Assembly (NCBI RefSeq): GCF_902497625.1
Contig: NZ_CABVGX010000046.1
Span: forward strand, 1-47,125
DNA: 47,125 nt
From: Pseudomonas fluorescens
Lineage (GTDB): Bacteria > Pseudomonadota > Gammaproteobacteria > Pseudomonadales > Pseudomonadaceae
Reading direction: 5' to 3'
Part shown: one piece after another, positions 1-9,309 of the stretch
Position numbering within the stretch: position 1 is the first letter of the stretch
Layout of the letters: each line of letters begins with the position of its first letter
Translations under genes and position numbers: made by a program
Notes under the pieces: generated by a model
What the model saw: only the letters and a program-made list of their open reading frames with translations
What the model was told of the DNA's origin: nothing
Database searches by the model: none

Positions 1-1
1 A

Positions 2-64
2 GCGGTGAGACCGGCTGCCAGGCCGCCGGCCTCCACGCCAGCCAACCCTGGGGGAAGAGAATAA
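2..64 (+). CDS. mreC: MreC, C-terminal tail only (gene runs off the left edge)
   Basis: An open frame enters from the left edge and ends in TAA at 62-64, which overlaps the mreD ATG (TAATG). The 20 visible residues are rich in Pro, Ala and Gly, like the low-complexity C-terminus of pseudomonad MreC. MreC is an inner-membrane rod-shape protein of the elongasome, normally encoded directly before mreD. The call rests on position, the translational overlap and composition; the conserved domain is outside the window. Confidence 0.6.
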   Translation, partial: AVRPAARPPASTPANPGGRE

Positions 65-555
65 TGGTCGGTGCAACTGCCTCCCGAAACGGCTGGATGG
101 TCTGGCTGACATTCGCCATCGGGCTGCTGCTCAGCGTTTCGCCATTGCCGCAATTCATGGAAATCCTGCGCCCACTCTGGCTGGCCTTGCTGCTGGCATT
201 CTGGGCGCTGGCGCTGCCGCAGAAGGTCGGGATGGCCACCGCGTGGTGCCTGGGCCTGGCTGAAGACGTGCTGTACGGGACTTTGCTCGGTCAGAACGCT
301 TTGATCCTCACGCTCATCACTTTCCTGGTGTTGTCGCTGCAACAGCGCTTGCGCATGTTCCCGATGTGGCAACAGAGTCTGGTGATCCTGGTGATCTTCG
401 GTCTCGCCCAGCTTGCTCAATTGTGGCTCAGCGCCCTGACCGGCAACCGCCAGCCAACGTTGGCGCTGGTACTGCCGGCGCTGGTCAGCGCCTTGCTCTG
501 GCCTTGGGTCAGCTACGGTTTGCGCGGTCTGCGTCGGCGCTACAGAATCAACTGA
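64..555 (+). CDS. mreD: Rod shape-determining protein MreD
   Basis: 163 residues, usual MreD length, almost entirely hydrophobic with about five membrane segments and a basic C-terminal tail (GLRGLRRRYRIN). MreD is an inner-membrane part of the MreBCD elongasome that guides lateral peptidoglycan synthesis. The residues around 'WCLGLAEDVLYGTLLGQNAL' (about 59-78) match the conserved MreD loop with the Gly/Leu/Asp pattern. The ATG overlaps the mreC stop, indicating translational coupling, and maf follows after 92 bases, as in other pseudomonads (mreBCD-maf-rng). Confidence 0.93.
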   Translation: MVGATASRNGWMVWLTFAIGLLLSVSPLPQFMEILRPLWLALLLAFWALALPQKVGMATAWCLGLAEDVLYGTLLGQNALILTLITFLVLSLQQRLRMFPMWQQSLVILVIFGLAQLAQLWLSALTGNRQPTLALVLPALVSALLWPWVSYGLRGLRRRYRIN

Positions 556-647
556 TTCGCACAGGCATTTGCCGGTGCCCTGCCTTGCAATACGCCAAAG
601 AAGGATCGGTACTTGTGAGCCAGAGCACTAAACAGGGAGATGTCTTG

Positions 648-1244
648 ATGAAACAGCTGTATCTCGCCTCAGGCTCACCGCGTCGGCGCGAACTGCTCAC
701 GCAGATCGGTGTGCCGTTTTCCGTCATCAGCGCAGACATTGATGAAACCCCAATGAATCACGAAACCCCGTCGGCCTACGTCGAACGCCTGGCGCGTGGC
801 AAGGCCGAAGCCGGCCGCCGCGCGATTGTGTCTGCCGATGATTTTTGTGTTTTGGGCGCCGACACAGCCGTGGTGCTCGACGGCAAGATTCTTGGCAAAC
901 CGGTGGACGAAGCCCAGGCATGCGCCATGCTCATGCTGCTGGCGGGCCAGCAGCATGAGGTGTTGACGGCCATCGCCGTGCTGGAAGGCGACCGCTGTGA
1001 GTCGCGCGTGGTGCGCAGTCTGGTGCGATTTCGCGCCATTGATCGCGATGAGGCGGCGGCCTACTGGGCCAGCGGCGAGCCACGGGACAAAGCCGGCGGA
1101 TATGGCATTCAAGGGCTTGGCGCGGTGTTTGTCGCCAGCCTCAATGGCAGTTATTCCGCCGTGGTAGGCCTGCCATTGTGCGAAACCGCAGAATTGGTGG
1201 GCCATTTCGGCATACCCTGTTGGCAAACCCTTAACGCGCGCTGA
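648..1244 (+). CDS. maf: Maf family nucleotide pyrophosphatase (dTTP/UTP type)
   Basis: 198 residues. It opens with the Maf signature 'LYLASGSPRRRELL' and carries 'GADTAVVLDGKILGKP' (about 75-90) and 'DKAGGYGIQG' (about 150-159), the substrate and metal-binding motifs of the Maf/HAM1 fold. Maf proteins hydrolyse non-canonical or modified nucleoside triphosphates to monophosphates, keeping them out of nucleic acids. The ATG at 648 follows AGGGAGA at 634-640 and begins exactly at the family N-terminus; a longer frame upstream has no family similarity and overlaps mreD. Lies between mreD and rng, the usual order. Confidence 0.95.
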   Translation: MKQLYLASGSPRRRELLTQIGVPFSVISADIDETPMNHETPSAYVERLARGKAEAGRRAIVSADDFCVLGADTAVVLDGKILGKPVDEAQACAMLMLLAGQQHEVLTAIAVLEGDRCESRVVRSLVRFRAIDRDEAAAYWASGEPRDKAGGYGIQGLGAVFVASLNGSYSAVVGLPLCETAELVGHFGIPCWQTLNAR

Positions 1245-1301
1245 GCGTCGTACTGACAAGATGCGGCCATAATCGTGAATACGCCTGAACGAGACCCTGC
1301 C

Positions 1302-2759
1302 ATGAGTGAAGAGATCCTGATCAACATCACGCCGATGGAATCGCGCGTGGCGGTGGTTGAAAACGGTGTTCTGCAAGAGGTTCATGTCGAGCGCACGCAA
1401 AAGCGCGGGATCGTCGGCAACATCTACAAAGGCAAGGTGGTGAGGGTTTTGCCCGGCATGCAGGCCGCGTTCATCGACATCGGGCTGGACCGTGCCGCAT
1501 TCATCCATGCCTCTGAAATCTCCTTGCGCGAAGGCCCGGCAGTGGAGAGCATCAGCGCGCTGGTCCACGAAGGTCAGAGCCTGGTCGTGCAGGTCACCAA
1601 AGACCCGATCGGCTCCAAGGGCGCACGCCTGACCACGCAACTGTCGATCCCTTCGCGTTACCTGGTGTACATGCCACGCACTGCCCACGTCGGTATTTCC
1701 CTGAAGATCGAAGACGAAGGCGAGCGCGACCGACTCAAGCAAGTCGTCACCGATTGCGTCGCCAAAGAAGGCATCAAGGAAGCGGGCGGCTTCATCCTGC
1801 GCACGGCCGCCGAAGGTGCCGGTGCCGATGAAATTCTCATGGACATCCGCTATCTGCGCCGCCTGTGGGATCAGATCAACGAGCAAATCAAGACCATCGG
1901 CGCGCCGAGTGTCATTTATGAAGATCTCGGTCTGGCGCTGCGCACCTTGCGGGATCTGGTCAGCCCGAAGATCGAGAAAATTCGCATCGATTCCCGGGAA
2001 ACCTTTCAGAAGACCACGCAGTTCGTTGCCGAACTGATGCCGGAAATCGCCGACCGTCTTGAGCATTATCCGGGCGAGCGACCAATATTCGATCTGTATG
2101 GCGTCGAAGATGAAATCCAGAAAGCCCTGGAGCGCAAAGTCCCGTTGAAGTCAGGCGGTTACCTGGTAGTCGATCCGGCGGAAGCCATGAGCACCATCGA
2201 CGTCAATACCGGCGCATTTGTTGGCCATCGCAATCTCGAAGAAACCATCTTCAAGACCAACCTGGAAGCTGCGACAGCCATCGCCCGCCAGCTGCGCCTG
2301 CGCAACCTGGGCGGGATCATCATCATCGACTTCATCGACATGGAAGATGAAGAGCACCAGCGGCAAGTGTTGCGCACGCTCGAGAAGCAGCTGGAGCGCG
2401 ATCACGCCAAGACCAACATCATCGGCATCACCGAGTTGGGTCTGGTGCAGATGACCCGCAAGCGCACGCGTGAGAGTCTCGAACAAGTGCTCTGCGAGCC
2501 GTGCAGCAGTTGTCAAGGGCGCGGCAAACTGAAAACTCCGGAAACCGTTTGCTACGAAATCTTTCGCGAAATTCTCCGCGAAGCCCGCGCTTATCAGGCT
2601 GAGGGCTATCGTGTATTGGCGAACCAGAAAGTCGTCGACCGCTTGCTTGATGAGGAGTCAGGCAATGTTGCCGAACTGGAGGGCTTTATCGGCCGCACCA
2701 TTCGGTTCCAGGTGGAAACCATGTATTCGCAGGAACAATACGACGTGGTGTTGCTCTGA
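1302..2759 (+). CDS. rng: Ribonuclease G (CafA)
   Basis: 485 residues, the normal RNase G length. N-terminal S1 RNA-binding region with 'GNIYKGKVVRVLPGMQAAF' (about 38-56), the DNase I-like catalytic part with 'STIDVNTGAFVG' and 'IIIIDFIDM' (metal-binding Asp residues), and the Zn-link cysteines 'CEPCSSCQGRG' near 405. It is an endoribonuclease that cuts single-stranded AU-rich RNA, matures the 16S rRNA 5' end and degrades some mRNAs. The ATG at 1302 gives the family start MSEEILIN; an in-frame GTG at 1275 would add nine residues and is less likely. Shorter than RNase E because the C-terminal scaffold is absent. Confidence 0.97.
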   Translation: MSEEILINITPMESRVAVVENGVLQEVHVERTQKRGIVGNIYKGKVVRVLPGMQAAFIDIGLDRAAFIHASEISLREGPAVESISALVHEGQSLVVQVTKDPIGSKGARLTTQLSIPSRYLVYMPRTAHVGISLKIEDEGERDRLKQVVTDCVAKEGIKEAGGFILRTAAEGAGADEILMDIRYLRRLWDQINEQIKTIGAPSVIYEDLGLALRTLRDLVSPKIEKIRIDSRETFQKTTQFVAELMPEIADRLEHYPGERPIFDLYGVEDEIQKALERKVPLKSGGYLVVDPAEAMSTIDVNTGAFVGHRNLEETIFKTNLEAATAIARQLRLRNLGGIIIIDFIDMEDEEHQRQVLRTLEKQLERDHAKTNIIGITELGLVQMTRKRTRESLEQVLCEPCSSCQGRGKLKTPETVCYEIFREILREARAYQAEGYRVLANQKVVDRLLDEESGNVAELEGFIGRTIRFQVETMYSQEQYDVVLL

Positions 2760-2834
2760 ATCGCTGTGCTTCAACCTTACTAGAACAGCTGGCCTCAGCT
2801 TTTTGCTTTGTTTTCGCCATGGGAGCCAACTGAC

Positions 2835-5800
2835 ATGGAGCGTCTGACACGCATTCTGGCCGCGCTGACCCGTTGGGGTCTGGGCCTGTGCGCGTTGGTT
2901 TTGGTCTTGATGGCGTTGTACGTCAGTCTCGGTCGGGAACTGACACCGCTGGTGGCCGAATACCGGGCCGAAGTCGAAAGCAAAGCCGCCGTGGCCTTGG
3001 GCATGCCCATGCACATCGGCGAGCTGGAAGGTAACTGGCGCGGGTTTGCGCCGATCCTGCTCGCCCACGACGTGATGGTGGGCGAAGGCGCCAATGCCTT
3101 GCGTCTGGATCAGGTGCGCGCGGTGCCCGATCTGTGGGCCAGCTTGCTGGCGCGCGAGGTCCGAATTGCCCATCTGGAATTAAGTGGCCTAAAGATCAGC
3201 CTCAAGGAAGGCGAAGATGGCAAGTGGGCGCTGGAAGGTTTGCCGGTGCAGCAGGATCAACCACTCGATCCGGAACAACTGCTCAACCGTATGCAGATGG
3301 TTCAGCGTTTGTCGGTGCTCGACAGCCAGGTCACGTTGCAACCATTGGATCATCCACCCCTGACCCTGACTTATGTCGGCGTCAGCCTGAAAACCGGCGC
3401 CAGCCGCCAGCGCCTCGATGCGCGGCTGACCCTGCCTGACGGCCAGCCGATGGCCATGAGTTTGCGCACACGAATTCGCGCCAGTCAGTGGAAGGACGGT
3501 GAAGCCGACGGGTACCTGAGCCTGCCGCAAAGCGACTGGTCGAAGTGGCTGCCCGAGCGCGTGACCCAGCAGTGGAATTTCTCCGAGATCAAGGCCGGTG
3601 GCGAGCTCTGGTTCAACTGGAACAAGGGTGCGCTGCAGAGCGGCGCAGTTCGGCTGAACGCGCCGCAACTAAAGGGCGCGTACGCCGAGCGCAAACCTAT
3701 CCAGATCAACAATCTTGCGCTCAACGGTTATTTCCAGCGCAACGCTCAGGGCGTCGTCGCGACGTTCGATTCTCTCGCCATGAACCTGGGGGAGACGCGC
3801 TGGGAATCACACCTGCAACTCACGCAAACCGCCGCGACCGACAAGGCTGAAGAGCTCTGGCATCTGCAGGCAGATCGCCTCGACCTGACACCGATCACGC
3901 CTTTGCTCAATGCGTTGGGACCGCTGCCGGAAGGCGTCAGCAAAGCCGTCGAGCGGTTGAAGGTCACTGGCGGTTTGCACAACGTGCTGCTCGATTTCCG
4001 CCCCAATGCCACCGATGACAGTAAATTCGCCTTCGCGGCCAACCTGGATAACGTCGGCTTCGATGCGTATCACGGCGCGCCAGCAGCACGTAATGTCAGT
4101 GGCAGCATCAGCGGTGACCTTGGCCAGGGCGAGTTGCGCATGGACAGCAAGAACTTTGTCCTGCACCTGGACCCGATCTTCGCCAAGCCATGGCAATACA
4201 TTCAAGCCAACGCACGGCTGACCTGGAAACTCGACAAGCAAGGCTTCACCCTGATTGCGCCGTACCTGAAGGTGCTTGGCGAGGAAGGCAAAATTGCCGG
4301 TGACTTCCTGATACGACTGCATTTCGACCACAGCCAGGAAGACTACATGGACCTGCGGGTCGGGCTGCTCGAGGGCGACGGCAAGTACACCGCCAAATAC
4401 TTGCCTGAGGTCTTGAGCCCGGCGCTGGACGAGTGGCTGCGCACGGCGATTGTCAAAGGTGCAGTGGACGAGGGGTTCTTCCAGTATCAAGGTTCGCTCA
4501 ATGCTGGCGCTGCTGACACCGCGCGCAGCATCAGTCTGTTCTTCAAGGTTCACGATGCCGAGCTCGCATTTCAGCCGGGCTGGCCTCACGTCAAAAAAGT
4601 CAGCGGCGACGTGTTCATCGAAGACAGCGGTGTGCGCATTCTGGCCAGCAAAGGGCAGCTGCTCGACACTCAGGTCAGCGATGTTTACGTCAATATTCCT
4701 CACGTTGCGGCCGGTCAGAAAACTCACTTGTTCCTCGACGGCGCCTTTGCTGGCGGCTTGGGCGATGGCCTGAAAATTCTTCAGGAAGCGCCAATTGGCA
4801 CCGCCGAAACTTTCGCCGGCTGGGAAGGTGAGGGTGATCTGCGCGGCAAGCTGAAGCTGGATATCCCGTTGGAAAAGGGTGAAGAGCCGAAGATTCTGGT
4901 CGATTTCAAGACAGCCAAAGCGCGCCTGAAACTCGCCGAGCCGGTGTTGGAGTTGACGCAGCTCAAAGGCGATTTCCGTTTCGACAGCGCCAAGGGTCTA
5001 AGCGGCCAGAACATCACGGCACAGGCCTTCGATAAGCCGGTGACCGCGCAGATATTTGCCGATGGCAGCCCTGACAAGCTCAAGACTCGGGTCGCCGCCT
5101 CGGGCGAAGTTGAAGTGAAAAAGCTCACTGACTGGCTGAGTGTCACCCAGCCGCTGCCGGTGTCCGGCGTGATTCCGTATCAGCTACAACTCGATCTGGA
5201 TGGCGCCGACAGCCAATTGATGGTCAATTCCAGTCTGCTCGGGGTGGCGGTCGATCTGCCAGCGCCATTCGGTATGGCGGCGCAAGTCGGACGTAACACC
5301 ACGTTCCGGATGACGCTGCAAGGTGCGGAGCGTCGCTATTGGGTTGATTACGGTGACCTGGCTGATTTCACCTTCGCGGCGCCTGGCGGCAATTTTGCCG
5401 ACGGGCGCGGCGAGTTGTTTCTCGGTGCCGGTAATGCGGTACTGCCCGGTGCCAAAGGGCTGCGTGTGCGCGGCGAGTTGGCGGAACTGGATGTAGGGCC
5501 GTGGAAAGAGCTGGTGGATAAATACGCGGGCCAGGATCCCGGCAGCAACGCCAGGCAATTGCTCAGCAGCGCCGATTTCAAGGTCGGCAAGCTCAGCGGC
5601 ATCGGCACCACCCTCGATCAGGCCTCGGTGCAATTGAACCGTAAACCCGCGGCTTGGGCTTTGCAGCTCGACAGTCAGCAGGCCAAGGGCAGCGCGAACA
5701 TTCCCGATGCGAAAGCCACGCCGATCGCGATCAATCTGCAGTACATAAAATTGCCAGCGCCTGATCCGACCGTTCTTGCCGATGAAAACTCGCCCGACCC

Positions 5801-6638
5801 GCTGGCCGCTGTCGATCCGACTAAAATCCCGGCGCTGGATATCATCATCAATCAGCTGTTCCAAGGGCAGGATCTGGTGGGCGGCTGGTCCCTGAAAGTT
5901 CGTCCGACCGAGCGGGGCATAGCCCTTAATACGCTCGATCTGGGACTCAAAGGGATGCTGCTGCAAGGCAGCGGTGGCTGGGAAGGTGTGCCCGGTTCGA
6001 CCAGCAGTTGGTACAAGGGCCGCATCAGCGGCAAAAACCTCGCCGACGTGCTTAAGGGGTGGGGGTTCGCTCCCAGTGTGACCAGCGAAGACTTTCATAT
6101 GGACGTCGACGGACGTTGGCCCGGTTCTCCAGCCTGGGTAGCCACCAAGCGTTTTTCCGGCACGCTGGACGCGTCCCTGAACAAGGGACAGTTCATTGAA
6201 GTCGAGGGCGGTGCGCAAGCGTTGCGGGTATTCGGGCTGCTGAACTTCAACTCCATCGGGCGCCGCTTGCGTCTGGACTTCTCTGATTTGTTTGGCAAGG
6301 GTTTGAGCTACGACCGGGTCAAAGGGCTGCTGGTCGGCACCAACGGCGTTTACGTGACAAGAGAACCGATCCGGATGACCGGGCCGTCGAGCAATGTCGA
6401 GCTTGACGGAACGCTGGATCTGGTTGCCGATCGGGTCGATGCGAAATTGCTGGTGACGCTGCCGGTGACCAATAACCTGCCGATCGCCGCACTGATCGTC
6501 GGAGCACCCGCCATCGGCGGCGCGTTGTTCCTGATCGACAAGCTGATAGGTGATCGCGTTTCGCGTTTCGCCAGCGTGAAGTACACCGTCAAAGGCCCGT
6601 GGAAAGAGCCGAAGATTACCTTTGACAAACCTTTCTGA
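2835..6638 (+). CDS. yhdP: YhdP family AsmA-like envelope protein (TIGR02099 type)
   Basis: 1267 residues. One N-terminal membrane anchor (about 11-30), then a long repetitive beta-rich periplasmic region and a C-terminal AsmA-like segment with 'VTNNLPIAALIVGAPAIGGA' (about 1210-1229). YhdP is one of the large AsmA-like bridge proteins thought to carry phospholipids from the inner to the outer membrane, working with TamB and YdbH. The start is the ATG at 2835 behind GGGAG (2820-2824); an earlier in-frame start at 2808 adds nine residues unlike the family. It follows rng by 75 bases, the usual maf-rng-yhdP order, and links functionally to the mla genes at 21-24 kb. Confidence 0.9.
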   Translation: MERLTRILAALTRWGLGLCALVLVLMALYVSLGRELTPLVAEYRAEVESKAAVALGMPMHIGELEGNWRGFAPILLAHDVMVGEGANALRLDQVRAVPDLWASLLAREVRIAHLELSGLKISLKEGEDGKWALEGLPVQQDQPLDPEQLLNRMQMVQRLSVLDSQVTLQPLDHPPLTLTYVGVSLKTGASRQRLDARLTLPDGQPMAMSLRTRIRASQWKDGEADGYLSLPQSDWSKWLPERVTQQWNFSEIKAGGELWFNWNKGALQSGAVRLNAPQLKGAYAERKPIQINNLALNGYFQRNAQGVVATFDSLAMNLGETRWESHLQLTQTAATDKAEELWHLQADRLDLTPITPLLNALGPLPEGVSKAVERLKVTGGLHNVLLDFRPNATDDSKFAFAANLDNVGFDAYHGAPAARNVSGSISGDLGQGELRMDSKNFVLHLDPIFAKPWQYIQANARLTWKLDKQGFTLIAPYLKVLGEEGKIAGDFLIRLHFDHSQEDYMDLRVGLLEGDGKYTAKYLPEVLSPALDEWLRTAIVKGAVDEGFFQYQGSLNAGAADTARSISLFFKVHDAELAFQPGWPHVKKVSGDVFIEDSGVRILASKGQLLDTQVSDVYVNIPHVAAGQKTHLFLDGAFAGGLGDGLKILQEAPIGTAETFAGWEGEGDLRGKLKLDIPLEKGEEPKILVDFKTAKARLKLAEPVLELTQLKGDFRFDSAKGLSGQNITAQAFDKPVTAQIFADGSPDKLKTRVAASGEVEVKKLTDWLSVTQPLPVSGVIPYQLQLDLDGADSQLMVNSSLLGVAVDLPAPFGMAAQVGRNTTFRMTLQGAERRYWVDYGDLADFTFAAPGGNFADGRGELFLGAGNAVLPGAKGLRVRGELAELDVGPWKELVDKYAGQDPGSNARQLLSSADFKVGKLSGIGTTLDQASVQLNRKPAAWALQLDSQQAKGSANIPDAKATPIAINLQYIKLPAPDPTVLADENSPDPLAAVDPTKIPALDIIINQLFQGQDLVGGWSLKVRPTERGIALNTLDLGLKGMLLQGSGGWEGVPGSTSSWYKGRISGKNLADVLKGWGFAPSVTSEDFHMDVDGRWPGSPAWVATKRFSGTLDASLNKGQFIEVEGGAQALRVFGLLNFNSIGRRLRLDFSDLFGKGLSYDRVKGLLVGTNGVYVTREPIRMTGPSSNVELDGTLDLVADRVDAKLLVTLPVTNNLPIAALIVGAPAIGGALFLIDKLIGDRVSRFASVKYTVKGPWKEPKITFDKPF

Positions 6639-6681
6639 AGCGAGCCGATGGAGTAGCATGGCTCCAGGCACGACGCGATCA

Positions 6682-6814
6682 TGTAGCAGCTGGCGAAGCC
6701 TGCGTCCGGCTGCGCAGCAGTCGTGAATCCTGATTACACGAAGCGTTCGATAGGTCGTGGTGTCTGATTTTACGGCTGCTGCGCAGCCGGACGCAGGCTT
6801 CGCCAGCTGCTACA
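6682..6814. repeat. REPIN-like inverted repeat, perfect 39-bp arms
   Basis: Positions 6682-6720 and 6776-6814 are exact reverse complements (39 of 39), separated by 55 bases. The core is GCAGCTGGCGAAGCCTGCG. This differs from the two other REP families in the window. It lies between yhdP and the amidase gene and could form a long hairpin in the yhdP 3' end. Confidence 0.9.
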
Positions 6815-6855
6815 GGTTGGCATGCAGGCTTCGCCAGCTGCTACAGGTTGGCATG
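6794..6855 (+). repeat. 31-bp tandem duplication at the end of the REP-like element
   Basis: The 31 bases 6794-6824 are repeated exactly at 6825-6855, and a degenerate start of a third copy (CAGACTTCGAG) follows directly before the ribosome-binding site of the next gene. The unit contains the right arm of the preceding inverted repeat plus AGGTTGGCATG, so part of a REP arm has been duplicated head-to-tail. Confidence 0.9.
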
Positions 6856-6878
6856 CAGACTTCGAGTAAGGAGAGCCC

Positions 6879-7739
6879 ATGGCTTTTGCGGTGATTCAAA
6901 TGGTCAGCCAGAGTGATGTCCCGGCCAATCTGGCCCGGGCTCGTCATCTGCTCGAACAGGCCGCCGCCGGTGGCGCGACGCTGGCCGTGCTGCCGGAAAA
7001 CTTCGCCGCCATGGGCCGTCGGGATGTCGCTGACATCGGTCGCGCCGAAGCCGCTGGTCAAGGACCCATCCTGCCATGGTTGAAACAGACCGCCCGCGAC
7101 CTCAAGTTATGGATAGTGGCGGGTACTTTGCCGTTGCCGCCGGTGGATCAGCCGACGGCCAAAGTGCATGCCTGCTCATTGCTGATCAACGATCACGGTG
7201 AAATAGTTGCGCGTTACGACAAGCTGCATCTGTTCGATGTCGACGTGGCAGACTCGCGGGGACGTTATCGCGAGTCCGATGACTATGCGTTCGGCGCTGG
7301 CGTGGTCGTGGCGGATACGCCCGTCGGTCGGGTTGGCCTGACAGTGTGTTACGACCTGCGCTTCCCTGAGCTGTACAGCGAATTGCGTGCCGCCGGTGCC
7401 GAGTTGATTACCGCGCCGTCGGCCTTTACTGCCGTGACCGGCGCTGCACATTGGGATGTGCTGATCCGCGCACGGGCCATCGAAACACAATGCTATGTGC
7501 TCGCGGCCGCCCAGGGTGGCACCCATCCGGGGCCGCGGGAAACATTTGGACATGCCGCAATCATCGACCCGTGGGGGCGAGTGCTGGCGCAACAGGATCA
7601 AGGCGAGGCCGTGCTGCTGGCCGAACGCGATAGCAGCGAACAGGCGTCCATCAGGGCGCGGATGCCGGTGTCCAGTCACCGGCGCTTTTTCTCGCAGGGC
7701 GCACAGCGGCCTGCCCGGAACGACGAATTTAAGGCGTAA
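6879..7739 (+). CDS. Carbon-nitrogen hydrolase, Nit1-like (predicted deaminated glutathione amidase)
   Basis: 286 residues of the nitrilase superfamily with the full catalytic set: Glu40 in 'VLPENFAAMG', Lys115 in 'YDKLHLFDVD' and Cys157 in 'VCYDLRFPELY'. The 'KLHLFDVD' and 'YRESD' context matches the Nit1/YbeM branch that hydrolyses deaminated glutathione to alpha-ketoglutarate and Cys-Gly, a metabolite-repair reaction; the exact substrate is inferred from the family. Strong AAGGAGAG at 6868-6875 fixes the start. tldD begins five bases after the stop, so they are cotranscribed. Confidence 0.85.
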   Translation: MAFAVIQMVSQSDVPANLARARHLLEQAAAGGATLAVLPENFAAMGRRDVADIGRAEAAGQGPILPWLKQTARDLKLWIVAGTLPLPPVDQPTAKVHACSLLINDHGEIVARYDKLHLFDVDVADSRGRYRESDDYAFGAGVVVADTPVGRVGLTVCYDLRFPELYSELRAAGAELITAPSAFTAVTGAAHWDVLIRARAIETQCYVLAAAQGGTHPGPRETFGHAAIIDPWGRVLAQQDQGEAVLLAERDSSEQASIRARMPVSSHRRFFSQGAQRPARNDEFKA

Positions 7740-7744
7740 AACAT

Positions 7745-9187
7745 ATGAGCGAGTTGTTGTCCTCTGTCAGTGAACACCTCCTGGCGCCCGGCGGCGTAAC
7801 GATCGAGAGCCTGCAAGGGGTGCTCGGCGACCTGGCAGGTCCAGGCATCGATGCGGCCGACCTGTATTTCCAGGGGCAGATTTCCGAGTCCTGGGCGCTG
7901 GAAGACGGCATCGTCAAGGAAGGCAGTTTCAACCTCGATCAGGGCGTCGGCGTGCGTGCGCAGTCCGGTGAAAAGACCGGTTTCGCGTACAGCAATGCAA
8001 TCACGCTCGAAGCCCTCGGTGCGGCCGCTCGTGCGGCCCGTTCGATATCCCGTGCCGGGCAGAACGGTACGGTCCAAGCGTTTACCACACAGGATGTCGC
8101 CCAGTTGTACGGGCCGGACAACCCGCTGGAAGTGATGACCCGCGCCGAGAAAGTCGAACTGCTGAAACGCATCGACGTGGCCACGCGTGCGCTGGACCCG
8201 CGTATTCAGCAGGTCACCGTGAGCATGGCCGGGGTTTGGGAGCGCATTCTTGTGGCCTCCACCGACGGCGGCCTGGCAGCAGATGTGCGGCCGCTGGTGC
8301 GCTTCAACGTCAGCGTGATCGTCGAGCAGAATGGTCGTCGCGAGCGCGGCGGTCATGGCGGTGGCGGTCGCACCGATTACCGCTATTTCCTCAGTGACGA
8401 CCGCGCCATGGGTTATGCCCGTGAAGCGTTGCGCCAGGCGCTGGTCAATCTCGAAGCCATTCCCGCGCCGGCCGGCACGTTGCCAGTGGTGCTGGGCTCC
8501 GGCTGGTCGGGCGTATTACTGCATGAAGCGGTCGGCCACGGGCTGGAGGGTGATTTCAACCGCAAGGGCAGCTCAGCGTACAGCGGCCGCATGGGCGAGA
8601 TGGTTGCGTCCAAGTTGTGCACGATTGTCGACGACGGCACTCTGACTGGCCGCCGCGGATCCTTGAGCGTCGATGATGAAGGCACGCCGACCGAGTGCAC
8701 CACGCTGATCGAAAACGGCGTGCTCAAGGGCTACATGCAGGACAAGCTCAATGCCCGCCTGATGGGCGTTGCCCGCACCGGCAACGGTCGCCGCGAATCC
8801 TATGCGCACCTGCCGATGCCGCGCATGACCAACACTTACATGCTTGCCGGCGAAAGTGACCCGGCCGAAATCATTGCTTCGGTGAAGAAGGGTATCTATT
8901 GCGCCAACCTCGGTGGCGGTCAGGTGGACATCACCAGCGGCAAGTTCGTGTTCTCCACCAGCGAGGCGTATCTGATCGAAGACGGCAGGATTACTGCCCC
9001 GGTCAAAGGTGCGACGTTGATCGGCAACGGGCCGGAAGCGATGAGCAAGGTGTCGATGGTCGGTAATGACCTGTCGCTGGACAGCGGCGTGGGCACGTGC
9101 GGTAAAGACGGGCAGTCGGTGCCGGTGGGTGTCGGCCAGCCAACGCTGAAGATTGATGCGATTACGGTGGGTGGCACAGGATCGTAA
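7745..9187 (+). CDS. tldD: Metalloprotease TldD
   Basis: 480 residues. The zinc-site motif HExxxH is seen at His260-Glu261-His264 in 'LLHEAVGHGLEGDF', and the C-terminal 'GKDGQSVPVGVGQPTLKID' is typical of TldD. TldD forms a heterodimeric protease with TldE/PmbA; the complex matures microcin B17 precursor and degrades unfolded peptides including the CcdA antitoxin. The partner pmbA is at 9943-11289, separated only by darP on the other strand, the standard pseudomonad arrangement. Full length, no anomaly. Confidence 0.96.
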   Translation: MSELLSSVSEHLLAPGGVTIESLQGVLGDLAGPGIDAADLYFQGQISESWALEDGIVKEGSFNLDQGVGVRAQSGEKTGFAYSNAITLEALGAAARAARSISRAGQNGTVQAFTTQDVAQLYGPDNPLEVMTRAEKVELLKRIDVATRALDPRIQQVTVSMAGVWERILVASTDGGLAADVRPLVRFNVSVIVEQNGRRERGGHGGGGRTDYRYFLSDDRAMGYAREALRQALVNLEAIPAPAGTLPVVLGSGWSGVLLHEAVGHGLEGDFNRKGSSAYSGRMGEMVASKLCTIVDDGTLTGRRGSLSVDDEGTPTECTTLIENGVLKGYMQDKLNARLMGVARTGNGRRESYAHLPMPRMTNTYMLAGESDPAEIIASVKKGIYCANLGGGQVDITSGKFVFSTSEAYLIEDGRITAPVKGATLIGNGPEAMSKVSMVGNDLSLDSGVGTCGKDGQSVPVGVGQPTLKIDAITVGGTGS

Positions 9188-9203
9188 GGAGATAAACACC
9201 CTT

Positions 9204-9293
9204 GTAGGAGCTGCCGCAGGCTGCGATCTTTTGATCCTGCTTTAGATTTCAAGAATCTAAAGTCAAAAGATCGCAGCCTTCGGCAGCTCCTAC
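9204..9293. repeat. REP doublet of the GTAGGAGCTGCC/GCGATCTTTT family
   Basis: Arms 9204-9234 and 9263-9293 are reverse complements with one mismatch in 31. Inside them a second palindrome, CTTTAGATT and AATCTAAAG, closes the loop, so nearly the whole 90 bases can fold as one hairpin. It lies between the convergent genes tldD and darP, where it may act as a bidirectional transcript end. Confidence 0.9.
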
Positions 9294-9309
9294 GGGGACC
9301 GGGCATGAC

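Noticed and set aside
675..2066. 463-codon minus-strand open frame opposite maf and rng
   Set aside because: Spans two real genes on the other strand, no start site or motif.
2787..2805. Hairpin AGCTG-GCCT-CAGCT with TTTTT after rng
   Set aside because: Only a five-base stem; too weak to call a terminator.
5184..6671. 495-codon minus-strand open frame opposite yhdP
   Set aside because: Antisense shadow; composition is that of reversed coding sequence.
9204..9293. REP doublets considered as a CRISPR array or IS ends
   Set aside because: They are single inverted doublets without regular spacers, target duplications or a transposase.
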